DNA of 17,948 nt, taken from contig JBJXFK010000041.1 of NCBI GenBank assembly GCA_046155505.1, forward strand, positions 1 through 17,948. The letters run 5' to 3'. The notes under the pieces were generated by a model. It worked only from the letters and a program-made list of their open reading frames with translations. It did no database searches and was not told the origin of the DNA. The translations under genes were made by a program, and so were the position numbers. Source of the DNA: JBJXFK01 sp046155505. GTDB lineage: Bacteria > Planctomycetota > Phycisphaerae > UBA1845 > Fen-1342. Positions within the stretch are counted from its first letter, which is position 1. The number at the start of each line of letters is the position of its first letter. Shown piece after piece: positions 1-7,572 of this stretch.

Positions 1-27
1 ATCCGTGGCAAAATTTGTTCGCCGTAC

Positions 28-558
28 TCAATTCCGGCTCGCCATTCCCGGCATCTGCTCCCAGCCGCGTCGCACCAGTTGCAACCCATGCACGCACGCC
101 TCGAACTCGGCACTCAGTTGCCGCAGCAGCGCGCCGGGCGGGTCGTCGCTGTCGGTCGCCAAGTCACTCGCGATGCCGTACGAACGCTTGCCTTGCAAGA
201 GGTATTCGCGCATGCGATCACAACCGGCCAGGCGCGGCCGCAGCGTCTCGGGATAGACGCCCACCCAAAACAGCGTAAAGTCGCCGATGTAGCGATTCAC
301 AACGCGCGTCCGCTGCATCGTGTCAACGCTTGGACCCATACACGCATCCGCTTCCATCTTCGAAAGTTCGCAAATCGTGTCGCCGTCCACACGGCGCAGT
401 CGATAGATCTGCTCGACATGGACGAACTCGCTCAGCAATTCGCCGAGATAGTCGGTCAGGCGCGGGTTGCACATGCCCAGATCGGCCATGAACACCTGCT
501 CCACCATGCCTTCGAACAGCCTGCGCAACGGATGATCTTTTTGCAGCTTCTGTACCAT
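28..558 (-). CDS. Conserved hypothetical protein, 176 aa
   Basis: A complete 176-residue reading frame with a stop at 28-30. It shows no signal peptide, membrane segment or known catalytic motif, so it is probably cytoplasmic. The composition is that of a soluble helical protein. Recognisable stretches include HPLRRLFEGMVEQVF near the N-terminus, a central YIGDFTLFWVGVYPE, QGKRSYGIASDL, and a C-terminal helix around GLQLVRRGWEQM. From memory, proteins with this order of motifs recur in planctomycete genomes as uncharacterised proteins, but I cannot assign a function. The ATG is preceded by a short GAGG only about three bases away, so the ribosome site is weak. A TATAAC hexamer (minus strand, 605-610) lies about 50 bp upstream and is a possible -10 box without a convincing -35. 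The gene stands alone, divergent from the DUF4394 gene. Confidence 0.75.
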   Translation of the reverse strand: MVQKLQKDHPLRRLFEGMVEQVFMADLGMCNPRLTDYLGELLSEFVHVEQIYRLRRVDGDTICELSKMEADACMGPSVDTMQRTRVVNRYIGDFTLFWVGVYPETLRPRLAGCDRMREYLLQGKRSYGIASDLATDSDDPPGALLRQLSAEFEACVHGLQLVRRGWEQMPGMASRN

Positions 559-901
559 GTCCTCGGCCCCTAAGCACCGCGTGCGGCCCCTCTCCGCATA
601 ACCAGTTATATCGTTTGACGCGGCGAAGTGCTCCGCTATTTCATTTCCTGCCAGAGACTTACAACAATTAGCGGACGCCGACTGTCATTTCCGCCCCCAC
701 ACAGTATGCACCCAACGTCCCAAATTTCTTTCACGGCTCACGAATCCGCGTCAGGCCCTCTCGCGTAATCACACCGTCTGTTGAATAGGTTCCTGACAGC
801 GGTTGCCGGACATGCTTGCGGTTGGAGGGGCTTCGAATTGGTTCGAGGCTCACGCGGGCAACTCGCAATCGTCCCCTTTTTTATCTGCAAAGGAGATTCG
901 C
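559..901. other. Intergenic region between divergent genes, no gene seen
   Basis: These 343 bases separate the minus-strand 176-residue gene from the plus-strand PEP-CTERM gene. No convincing coding region is present: the reading frame of the downstream gene stays open back to 803, but that extension lacks a ribosome site and is not signal-peptide-like. A short inverted repeat, ATAAC-CA-GTTAT, lies at 598-609 and overlaps a TATAAC hexamer readable on the minus strand, so it could be an operator over the promoter of the 176-residue gene. A TTGACG hexamer occurs at 615-620 on the plus strand, but no good -10 box follows it. Confidence 0.5.
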
Positions 902-1768
902 ATGAGCTTCACACGGATGAACTGCGCGCTCGCCGCCGCGGCGGCGCTCGGCATCACCGGCGCGGCCAGCGCCGAACTCGCCTATGGCACCACCCAGGGC
1001 GGCTTCCTCGTCAGCTTCGACACCGCAACCCCCGGCACCATCATCAGCGGCACGCCGGTGCAAGGCCTGCTCAGCAATGAGCAGCTCGTCGGTATCGACT
1101 TCCGCCCGGCCACCGGCGAGCTCTACGGCATCGGCAGCTTCAGCCGAATCTATCGCATCAATCCAATGAGCGGCCAGGTCAACCCGGTCGGCCCGCAGTT
1201 CGCACCGGCCCTCAACGGCGCGAGCTTTGGCATGGATTTCAACCCGACCGTCGATCGCATCCGCCAGGTCAGCGATGCCGACCAGAATCAGCGTTACAAC
1301 CCGATCACGGGCCTGACCGCTGCGACCGATGCGTCGCTCTTTTACGGCGCAGGCGATGCCAATCAGGGCGTCAACCCGAACGTGTCGCACGTCGCGTACA
1401 CCAATAGCGTCCCCAACGCGACCTCGACCACGCTTTTCGGCCTCGATACCGGCACAGACACGCTGGTCCGCCACACGGTGGGCCCGGCGTTCGCCACGCT
1501 GACCACCGTCGGCTCGATGGGCACCGACATCACCGATGTCGGCGGCTTCGATATCAGCGGCTTCACCGGCACGGCCTTCGCCGCCATCCGCGACGTCAAT
1601 CAGTCGCGCACCACGTTTTGGACCCTCAACCTGGGCACCGGCCTCGGTTCGCAAATCGGCGAAATCGGCGGCGGTCACATCCTGACCAGCTTGTCGATTG
1701 TCCCTGAGCCGACCAGCATCGCGCTGCTCGCACTCGGCGGTTTGGCCCTCGCCGCCCGCCGCCGCTAA
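902..1768 (+). CDS. DUF4394 domain PEP-CTERM sorting protein
   Basis: A 288-residue exported protein. Residues 1-24 form a signal peptide (basic MSFTRMN, then an Ala/Leu core ending in GAASA). The body matches the DUF4394 pattern: LVSFDTATPG, then a GIDFRPATGELYGIGS stretch, RIYRINPMSGQ, and the FGMDFNPTVDRIRQVSD stretch followed by QRYNP. This family is beta-rich and of unknown function. Residues 267-288 are a PEP-CTERM tag: VPEPTS, a hydrophobic segment, then ARRR. In bacteria with this tag, exosortase is expected to process such proteins during export to the cell surface. The start at 902 is chosen over the in-frame ATG at 803 because an AAAGGAG Shine-Dalgarno sits at 889-895 and because the signal peptide then begins at residue 1. 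It is followed by two palindromic repeat units. Confidence 0.88.
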   Translation: MSFTRMNCALAAAAALGITGAASAELAYGTTQGGFLVSFDTATPGTIISGTPVQGLLSNEQLVGIDFRPATGELYGIGSFSRIYRINPMSGQVNPVGPQFAPALNGASFGMDFNPTVDRIRQVSDADQNQRYNPITGLTAATDASLFYGAGDANQGVNPNVSHVAYTNSVPNATSTTLFGLDTGTDTLVRHTVGPAFATLTTVGSMGTDITDVGGFDISGFTGTAFAAIRDVNQSRTTFWTLNLGTGLGSQIGEIGGGHILTSLSIVPEPTSIALLALGGLALAARRR

Positions 1769-1784
1769 TCGGTCGTCGAAATCG

Positions 1785-1855
1785 GTAGGGTGGGCATCGC
1801 CCACCGCGCGTGACGGCACTTGGAAAGCATGCCGACGGGAACGACCGTCGGCATG
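1785..1855. repeat. 71-bp palindromic intergenic repeat, copy 1
   Basis: The first of two near-identical 71-bp units in the gap between convergent genes. It holds two hairpins. The first has arms GGTGGGC (1789-1795) and GCCCACC (1799-1805) with a 3-nt loop. The second has perfect 12-bp arms, GCATGCCGACGG (1827-1838) and its complement (1845-1856), around a 6-nt loop. The element looks like a REP-type dispersed repeat. It could also stop transcription from both flanking genes, although no T-tract follows either hairpin. Confidence 0.8.
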
Positions 1856-1881
1856 CCGTTCGCGTCTGTTTAGCCGTCGCC

Positions 1882-1952
1882 GTAGGGTGGGCACCGCCCA
1901 CCGTTCGTCACGGCACCTGGAGAGCATGCCGACGCGAACGACCGTCCGCATG
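1882..1952. repeat. 71-bp palindromic intergenic repeat, copy 2
   Basis: The second unit, beginning 97 bp after the first and aligning to it without gaps over 71 bp, with scattered substitutions. The GGTGGGC/GCCCACC hairpin (1886-1892 and 1896-1902) is intact. The second palindrome is imperfect here: GCATGCCGACGC faces CCGTCCGCATGG. The spacing and order of the two hairpins are the same as in copy 1, which points to duplication of a unit rather than to chance palindromes. Confidence 0.8.
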
Positions 1953-1975
1953 GCACTAAACGTCTTCGCGCGCTC

Positions 1976-3040
1976 TTACTTCGACAATTCGCCGTTGGCC
2001 GTCAGGCCGACAAAATCCGACAGAAATAGCTGCGCCGACGAAATGCCGTTGCGCTTGGCCGTCCACATCAGCGTCTTGCCGTCCGGCGAGAACACCGGCA
2101 AGCCGTCAAACTCCGCGTGACTGGTGATTCGCAAATCCTGCTTGCCGTCCACACTCAGCAGATGCAGGTCGTAGTTGGGTCGGCCGCTGCCGCCGTGGTC
2201 GGCGTGCGTGTAGATCAGCCACTTCCCCGACGGATGCCAAAACGGGCACCAGTGCAGCGAATTTCCATCCGTAAGGCCGCGCTCGCTGGTGCCTTCGAGG
2301 TTGTTCACGAAAATTTGCAGGTTGCCGTCGCCCTTGCGATCGGATCGATAGACGATCTGCTTGCCATCAGGGCTAAAGAACGGCCCGCCGTCATACCCCT
2401 TCGCACTCGTGATGCGCCGCGGCGACTTGCCGTCGGCGTTCATGATGTAGATTTCCTGATCGCCGTCGCGCATCGACGTGAACACAATCAACTTTCCGTC
2501 AGGCGAGTACGATCCTTCGGCGTCATATCCGGGTGCCTCGGTGACGCGCGTGAGTGACTTGTCGGCGAAGCGATATTCGAAAATGTCCATGCCGGGGTAG
2601 AACGACCAACTGTAATTGCGGCCCGACGCGCTCGCGGATTCGCCGGTGGGCGGAGCGACGGCGCGGGTGTCGAGGTGATTGCTGCCGAACAGCAGCCGCT
2701 TGTTGTCGGGATGAAAGTACGCGCAGGTTGTCGCTCCGGTCCCAGTGCTGACCATCTCGAGGCCCGTACCATCGACGTTCATCACGTAAATCTGATAGTC
2801 GCTTTGCCCTTCCGGATACGCCTGAAAACAGATGCGCTTGCCGTCCGGCGAGAAATAGCCCTCGCCGGCGCGGGCGAGCTTCATGTCGGCTTTCGTCAAT
2901 TGCCGCACGTTTTTGAACCACCGAGATTCGTCGACATCGACGTCGGGCCGCGAATCTTGCGCAAGTATGAACCCAGCGGTACCTGACGAGTATAAGAAAG
3001 CGGCGCATAGCAGGCGGCGCGATCGGGCGACGTTGTTCAC
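1976..3040 (-). CDS. Secreted PD40/TolB-like six-bladed beta-propeller protein
   Basis: A 354-residue exported protein. I take the GTG at 3040 as the start: an AGGAG ribosome site sits 8 bases upstream, and a signal peptide follows at once (RSRRLL, then a hydrophobic core ending ILA before QDSRP near residue 28). The reading frame runs on to an ATG at 3160, but that would bury the signal peptide and overlap the kinase gene. The mature part has six PD40-type repeats, each with an F/Y-x-PDGK or similar core: YFSPDGKRICF, YFHPDNKRLLF, SYSPDGKLIVF, FFSPDGKQIVY, FWHPSGKWLIY and VFSPDGKTLMW. Most are followed by an IYVMNVDG-like strand. This is the TolB-type propeller used for protein or glycan binding. 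No catalytic domain is attached. Its partner and ligand are unknown. It is divergent from the kinase gene at 3138. Confidence 0.85.
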   Translation of the reverse strand: MNNVARSRRLLCAAFLYSSGTAGFILAQDSRPDVDVDESRWFKNVRQLTKADMKLARAGEGYFSPDGKRICFQAYPEGQSDYQIYVMNVDGTGLEMVSTGTGATTCAYFHPDNKRLLFGSNHLDTRAVAPPTGESASASGRNYSWSFYPGMDIFEYRFADKSLTRVTEAPGYDAEGSYSPDGKLIVFTSMRDGDQEIYIMNADGKSPRRITSAKGYDGGPFFSPDGKQIVYRSDRKGDGNLQIFVNNLEGTSERGLTDGNSLHWCPFWHPSGKWLIYTHADHGGSGRPNYDLHLLSVDGKQDLRITSHAEFDGLPVFSPDGKTLMWTAKRNGISSAQLFLSDFVGLTANGELSK

Positions 3041-3078
3041 GAATGAAACTCCTCGCGTGCCGGTTTGATTCGGCGAAT

Positions 3079-3095
3079 CCCACATGTCACGTGGG
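3079..3095. promoter_or_regulatory. Imperfect palindrome in divergent promoter region
   Basis: A 17-bp inverted repeat, CCCAC-ATGTCAC-GTGGG, with 5-bp perfect arms and further symmetric matches inside. It lies between the minus-strand propeller gene (start 3040) and the plus-strand kinase gene (start 3138), where an operator controlling both would be expected. It contains the alternative kinase ATG at 3084, which is one reason to prefer the later start. No regulator can be named. Confidence 0.35.
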
Positions 3096-3102
3096 GTCAG
3101 TG

Positions 3103-3135
3103 TAGAATCGCACAAGCACAGGAACAAGCGGCGGT
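3103..3135 (+). promoter_or_regulatory. Putative -10 box and leader shared with the sigma factor gene
   Basis: A TAGAAT hexamer (3103-3108) within TAGAATCG, followed by GCGGCGGT (3128-3135) two bases before the chosen kinase ATG. The same pair of boxes precedes the sigma factor gene (13506-13540) with almost the same spacing: 35 bases from TAGAAT to ATG here and 37 there. TAGAAT is a fair -10 hexamer, but no good -35 is present 16-18 bp upstream, so promoter identity is uncertain. Confidence 0.4.
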
Positions 3136-3137
3136 AC

Positions 3138-6100
3138 ATGCACACGTCGAACGAACCCAAACCCGCGATGCCCAGCGCGACGCCGAGCGGATCGTCTATT
3201 CGATCCGCCGCGGACGAGCCGACGCACGTTTCCGACGTGCCGCATACGCCGCGCCCGCCGACCGAAAGCGGTGTCCCGCAGATCGACGGCTTCGAGATGC
3301 ACGAAGAAGTGCATCGCGGCGGACAGGGCGTCGTCTATCGCGCCACGCAGGCCGGTACGCGGCGAACCGTCGCGCTCAAGGTGCTGCTCGACGGCGCGTT
3401 TGCGAGCGAAGTGGCGCGACTGCGATTCGAACGCGAGGTCGAACTCGCCGCGTCGCTGCGCCATCCCAGCATCGTGACCGTACTCAGCTCGGGGATCGCA
3501 CACGGTCGCTTCTATTTTGCGATGGAGTACATCGACGGCTGGCGGCTCGATCAATTCCTGCGACAGCAAAAGCCGGACTTTGAGGCGACGCTGAAGCTGT
3601 TCGTCAAAATCTGCGACGCGGTGAATTTCGCGCACCAGCGCGGCGTGATTCATCGCGACTTAAAGCCGTCGAACATTCTGGTCGATCGCGAGCACAATCC
3701 GCGGCTGCTCGATTTCGGGCTGGCGAAAGCGGACAAGCGGTCGGACCCGCGCGAGACGACCGTTGCGATGGTCTCGACCACCGGGCAGGTGCTGGGCACG
3801 CTCGCGTATATGTCGCCGGAACAGGCGGCGGGTTCGATCGATGTGGACGTGCGTAGCGACGTCTATTCGCTGGGCGTGATGTTCTATGAGGGGCTGCTCG
3901 GCTGCGCGCCGTATTCGGTCGATGGGCCGCTGGGCGAAGTGCTGAGCCGCATCGCCAGTGAGCAGCCGACAAATCCGCGACTGCTGCGCAGTGCATCGCG
4001 CTTCGGCAAGCAGATCACAGAGGATTTGGGCACGGTGCTGCTCAAGGCGCTCGAGAAAGAGCCGAACCGCCGCTATCAGACGGCGGGCGAACTGGGTCGC
4101 GACGTGCAGCACCTCCTCGATGGCGAGCCGATCGAGGCGCAGCGCGCCAGCGGTTTGTACATGCTGAAGCAGACGCTCAAGCGCTACAAGCTGCAAGCCG
4201 GCGCGGCGGGCATCATCCTGGCCATGCTGATTGTGTTCCTGATCAGCTTCGCGGTGCTTTATCGCAAGGAGAGTTTCGCCCGCACGGTCGCCGACGATGA
4301 GCGTGCGAAGGCGCGCGAGGCGGCGACGGCGGCGGAAAACGCGGCGCGCGTGGCCGCCGACGCCGAACGCCGCGCTAGCGCCGATCGCGAGCGGGCCGAG
4401 CGCGCGGCGGCGCAGGCCAATCGCAATGCAGAGGAACTGCGCGGCGCGCTGGTGCAGCAGAAATTGCAGCGGGCCGATCTCGCCCAATTGCGCGGCGACC
4501 TGGCCGAGGCGCGTGACAATTATTGGGATGCATATCGCCTCGCACCGGACAATGCCGCGTCGCTATGGGAGCTGCGCGAGTATTACATGACCAGCGGCGA
4601 CGTCGGTTCGTCGCAATTGTTCTTACGGTCGGTCGGGCCAACGGCGATTTCGCCAGACGGGTCGATCGCGGCGGTGATCGAGGCGTCAGACGGCATCACG
4701 GTGCGCTCGCTCGACAACGGGCTGACGGTCGCGTGGCTGGCTGTGCCGGGGACCGTGTCAGTGGTGGACATCGATGATTGCGGCGCGGTGGTGGCGGCGG
4801 GCGAGCAGTGGACAGCGTATTGGCCGCCAGGCTCGATGCGACCGTCGTCGATCGCGCGAATCGTCGGCGGACCGTCGGCGGTGTCGGTGCACTACCTCTC
4901 GACGAGTTCATGGGCGGTGGTCTATCCGAACACAGTGCGGCGGTTTTCGACCGGCGACGGCGGCACGGTCGAGGTCGCGTTGAAATCGAACGTAGCCGCG
5001 CCGGCGGTGTTTTCAAAGAACCTCGGCCAACTCGCCGTGCCGACAAAATCGGGCGTGGAGCTGATCGGCATGAACGGTCCGAAGCCGACCAGCGAGCAGA
5101 TTTGGCGGGCCGACGATGGCAAGCCGCCACGCGCCGTGCGTTTTGTCGATGACGAACTGCTCGGCGTGCTGGCCGATTCGCTGCAATTGACGTTTGTCGT
5201 CGGCGAGCAGCGCGGGCAGACGCTCACGCACGTCGCCGATGTGCGCGAGTGGAGCGATTTCGATCTGAAGCGCGGCATCGGCGTGGTCGCGCTCGGCTCG
5301 GCAGACGGGCGCGTGGCGATTTATCGCAGCGGGCAGCGCAGCGACGGCTGGCAAATTTCGCAAGGCGCATTGCGGCTCATGCGGCTGACGCCCGACGGCG
5401 ACATACTGATCACGCTCGACGATCGCGGCTCGCTAACGCGCTGGGCGCGCGGACAACTTGATCAGCAGCGCCGCCGCATTTCATCGGCGCACGCGACGCG
5501 CTGGGCGGTTTCCGAAGATCGCTCGACGCTGCTCTACGCCGACGATGCGGGCCGCGTGTTCGCGTATTCGCCACAGCGTTCGAGAGAGCCGATGCCGGTG
5601 CCGCTGCCGAGTCTGATCAACATGATCAGCGGCGGGAGCGCGACGGAGATGTCGCTCTCGCTGAGCCGCGACGGACAGGAAGCGGTCATTCGCAGCGACG
5701 ATCGCATCTGGTTCAAGACACTGGCCCGCCCGCGGGCGCAAGCATTCCGCTGGAACGACGCCGACACGCCCAAGCTGCGCGACACGATGCTCAGCGGCGA
5801 CGGCAAACTGCTGGCGATCTTGTCCGAAACCGCGACCGGCGATCGGCAGGTCGTTTCGTTTCATCGGCCGGGGCGTTTGCGGCAGCAGACCGGCGCGAAC
5901 ATCTCGCGATCAGCGCTGCTGACCGTCGGCACGATCACCGAATTCGTCGGCAGCACGGTGCGGGCGATGACCTTCGCGCCCAATGGAGAAGACCTATTCG
6001 TCGCGCGTTCAAACGGGGCGATCATTTTGGTGCAGCCGAACGCGCCGACCAGCGGGCCCGGCGGACCGACAACGCGCGAACTGGCCCGAAACGTCGAAAC

Positions 6101-7319
6101 CGCGTGGGCCGTGCTCGATTCGGCCGCATATGCTCTGACGCTCGACGCCGCCGGCAAGTACCTCGCTGCGGCGTGCGATGACGGCGTCGTCCGCGTGCTG
6201 GGCGTGCTCGACACGAGCGAGCAGGCGGCGATCACGGTGCCGCAGCGCGTCAGCTCGATGAGCTTCAGCCCGTCGCAAGATGTGCTGCTCATCCGGCTCG
6301 ACGACGGACGCATGCTGCTGCACGATGTGCGAACCGGTGCGCTGCTGGCGCGCTGGGACGTAACGATCGGCAAAGCGGCGGCGCTCGCGAGCTGGATCGG
6401 CAAGGACTCGATCGTCGTCAGCGGCGGTGACGGCATTAACGAGTTGCAGTTCCGCATGGCCGACGAGTTGATTCAGCGCAACCGTGCGTACGCGACCGAA
6501 CGCGAGATCGCGCGAAAAACCGCGACCGGCGATGCAGCTGCCGCGTGGAATGAGGCTGCGGCGATCGAGACGCTCGACGCCAAACGGGCGCGCGAGGTGC
6601 GGGCGGAGATTCTCGATGCGTTTCTGCGCCGCGGGCGCATCGACGTGCCCGGAGCCTGGGTCGAGGCCTCGATGGCCGATGCGCCGCCGGGCATTGTCGT
6701 GCGCCTCGCACACGCGGCGTTCGAGGGTGCGCGATTCGAGCTGGCGCATGACCTGTTTGAGAAAGTCGCCAAGGCGGAGCGGGCCGATTTGGATGACAGG
6801 ACGCTGTGGCGCGCGGCGGAGTGTGAATATCTGGTCGGCGATGCGGCGGCGGCAGCGCGACAACTGGCGGCGCTCCGCGGCCGACCGGCGATGAGTGATC
6901 GCGACCAATCGCGACTGACCATCGAGCATGTCGCGGCCCTCGTTCGGGCCGGGCGACTGACCGAGGCCGACGCGGAGGCGCGCAAGGCATCCGGGGCGCG
7001 GCGAATGGGCGAGCGCGACTTGCTGCCCTACACGGCGATGAACGCGATCGTGAATCTGCTCACGAATCCGTCGGCGAACATGAGCCAGAGCGCGGCGTAT
7101 CGGGCGCTGACGACGCTGTTCCCAACGCAATGGGTCGAGTTCCGCGATGATATTGAGTTCTTTGCCGGAGAGGCCGAACTGGCGCGTGGTCGCATTGCCG
7201 AAGCGCGGATTCGATATCAACGCTGCATCGACACGGCCCGCGACGCGTGGCCGGTGGAGTGGGCGCGGTTGCGCTTGCGCCAGACGGAAGCGAAAACCGG
7301 AAAAGCCGCGGCGCAATAG
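3138..7319 (+). CDS. Transmembrane Ser/Thr protein kinase with WD40-like and TPR-like regions
   Basis: A 1393-residue Hanks-type kinase, numbered from the ATG at 3138. The N-terminus (1-50) is Pro/Ser-rich and disordered. The kinase domain spans about 52-333: glycine loop HRGGQGVVY (59-67), lysine in ALKVLL (81), HRDLKPSN (172-179), DFGLA (192-196) and SPEQ (226-229), so all catalytic residues are present. A single membrane helix (about 354-375) follows, then an Ala/Arg/Glu-rich coiled coil (377-457) and a TPR-like pair of helices. From about 490 to 1110 the protein is beta-rich with WD40-like repeats (SPDGSIAAV, TPDGDILITL, SGDGKLLAIL, DAAGKYLAAACDDG). The tail (1115-1393) is helical and TPR-like. 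The propeller probably lies outside the cytoplasm and senses a signal. An in-frame ATG at 3084 (18 residues longer) is possible; neither start has a strong ribosome site, and the later one is favoured by the leader shared with the sigma gene. Confidence 0.9.
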   Translation: MHTSNEPKPAMPSATPSGSSIRSAADEPTHVSDVPHTPRPPTESGVPQIDGFEMHEEVHRGGQGVVYRATQAGTRRTVALKVLLDGAFASEVARLRFEREVELAASLRHPSIVTVLSSGIAHGRFYFAMEYIDGWRLDQFLRQQKPDFEATLKLFVKICDAVNFAHQRGVIHRDLKPSNILVDREHNPRLLDFGLAKADKRSDPRETTVAMVSTTGQVLGTLAYMSPEQAAGSIDVDVRSDVYSLGVMFYEGLLGCAPYSVDGPLGEVLSRIASEQPTNPRLLRSASRFGKQITEDLGTVLLKALEKEPNRRYQTAGELGRDVQHLLDGEPIEAQRASGLYMLKQTLKRYKLQAGAAGIILAMLIVFLISFAVLYRKESFARTVADDERAKAREAATAAENAARVAADAERRASADRERAERAAAQANRNAEELRGALVQQKLQRADLAQLRGDLAEARDNYWDAYRLAPDNAASLWELREYYMTSGDVGSSQLFLRSVGPTAISPDGSIAAVIEASDGITVRSLDNGLTVAWLAVPGTVSVVDIDDCGAVVAAGEQWTAYWPPGSMRPSSIARIVGGPSAVSVHYLSTSSWAVVYPNTVRRFSTGDGGTVEVALKSNVAAPAVFSKNLGQLAVPTKSGVELIGMNGPKPTSEQIWRADDGKPPRAVRFVDDELLGVLADSLQLTFVVGEQRGQTLTHVADVREWSDFDLKRGIGVVALGSADGRVAIYRSGQRSDGWQISQGALRLMRLTPDGDILITLDDRGSLTRWARGQLDQQRRRISSAHATRWAVSEDRSTLLYADDAGRVFAYSPQRSREPMPVPLPSLINMISGGSATEMSLSLSRDGQEAVIRSDDRIWFKTLARPRAQAFRWNDADTPKLRDTMLSGDGKLLAILSETATGDRQVVSFHRPGRLRQQTGANISRSALLTVGTITEFVGSTVRAMTFAPNGEDLFVARSNGAIILVQPNAPTSGPGGPTTRELARNVETAWAVLDSAAYALTLDAAGKYLAAACDDGVVRVLGVLDTSEQAAITVPQRVSSMSFSPSQDVLLIRLDDGRMLLHDVRTGALLARWDVTIGKAAALASWIGKDSIVVSGGDGINELQFRMADELIQRNRAYATEREIARKTATGDAAAAWNEAAAIETLDAKRAREVRAEILDAFLRRGRIDVPGAWVEASMADAPPGIVVRLAHAAFEGARFELAHDLFEKVAKAERADLDDRTLWRAAECEYLVGDAAAAARQLAALRGRPAMSDRDQSRLTIEHVAALVRAGRLTEADAEARKASGARRMGERDLLPYTAMNAIVNLLTNPSANMSQSAAYRALTTLFPTQWVEFRDDIEFFAGEAELARGRIAEARIRYQRCIDTARDAWPVEWARLRLRQTEAKTGKAAAQ

Positions 7320-7339
7320 CGCGGTAATCGTCGGGTGCT

Positions 7340-7370
7340 ATGCCGACGAGCGGTACTCCGCCGTCGGCAT
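7340..7370. repeat. Strong intergenic hairpin after the kinase gene
   Basis: ATGCCGACG (7340-7348) pairs with CGTCGGCAT (7362-7370). Inside, GCGG pairs with CCGC around a TACT loop, giving a 13-bp stem with one bulged A. The outer arms carry the same GCCGACG/CGTCGGC core as the hairpins at 1827-1856. The hairpin lies 20 bp past the kinase stop and could end its transcript, but no T-tract follows, so I class it with the dispersed palindromes. Confidence 0.6.
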
Positions 7371-7377
7371 GCGTTGC

Positions 7378-7411
7378 GAACGGGAAACAGGAAACAGGAG
7401 ACGGAGAACAG
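7378..7411. repeat. Short purine-rich degenerate repeat
   Basis: About 34 bases of near-repeating GGAAACA / GGAGACG / GGAGAACA units lie in the gap between convergent genes. A similar motif occurs on the opposite strand within 10500-10580. It looks like a low-complexity dispersed repeat with no coding or regulatory role that I can support. The rest of the 7320-7572 gap holds no gene. Confidence 0.45.
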
Positions 7412-7572
7412 TCGCGGGTGCCCTGCCGACAAGCAGTGACGGAGTGCAACGGCATCCACTGTTCCGCGTGGTTGAAGAACGTCTCCCTCATGGCTTGCGG
7501 TGACCGGCGTCAAGAAAAGCCGTCACGCAGCGGCGTCGGGTTCTCCATCCGGACCGCAGACCGACTGCTGCA

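Noticed and set aside
803..901. N-terminal extension of the DUF4394 gene
   Set aside because: It would place 33 residues before a good signal peptide, and it ignores the strong AAAGGAG before the ATG at 902.
881..1951. Open reading frame of 356 codons on the minus strand
   Set aside because: It lies opposite the DUF4394 gene and the palindromic repeats, has Arg/Ala/Asp-rich low-quality composition, and has no ribosome site. The plus-strand gene explains the region.
3084..3137. Upstream in-frame ATG of the first kinase
   Set aside because: It sits inside the palindrome at 3079-3095 and upstream of the TAGAAT box, has no ribosome site, and adds only a basic stretch. It is kept as a possible alternative start.
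6009..7316. Open reading frame of 435 codons on the minus strand
   Set aside because: It is opposite the C-terminal part of the first kinase and is Arg-rich without domain features.
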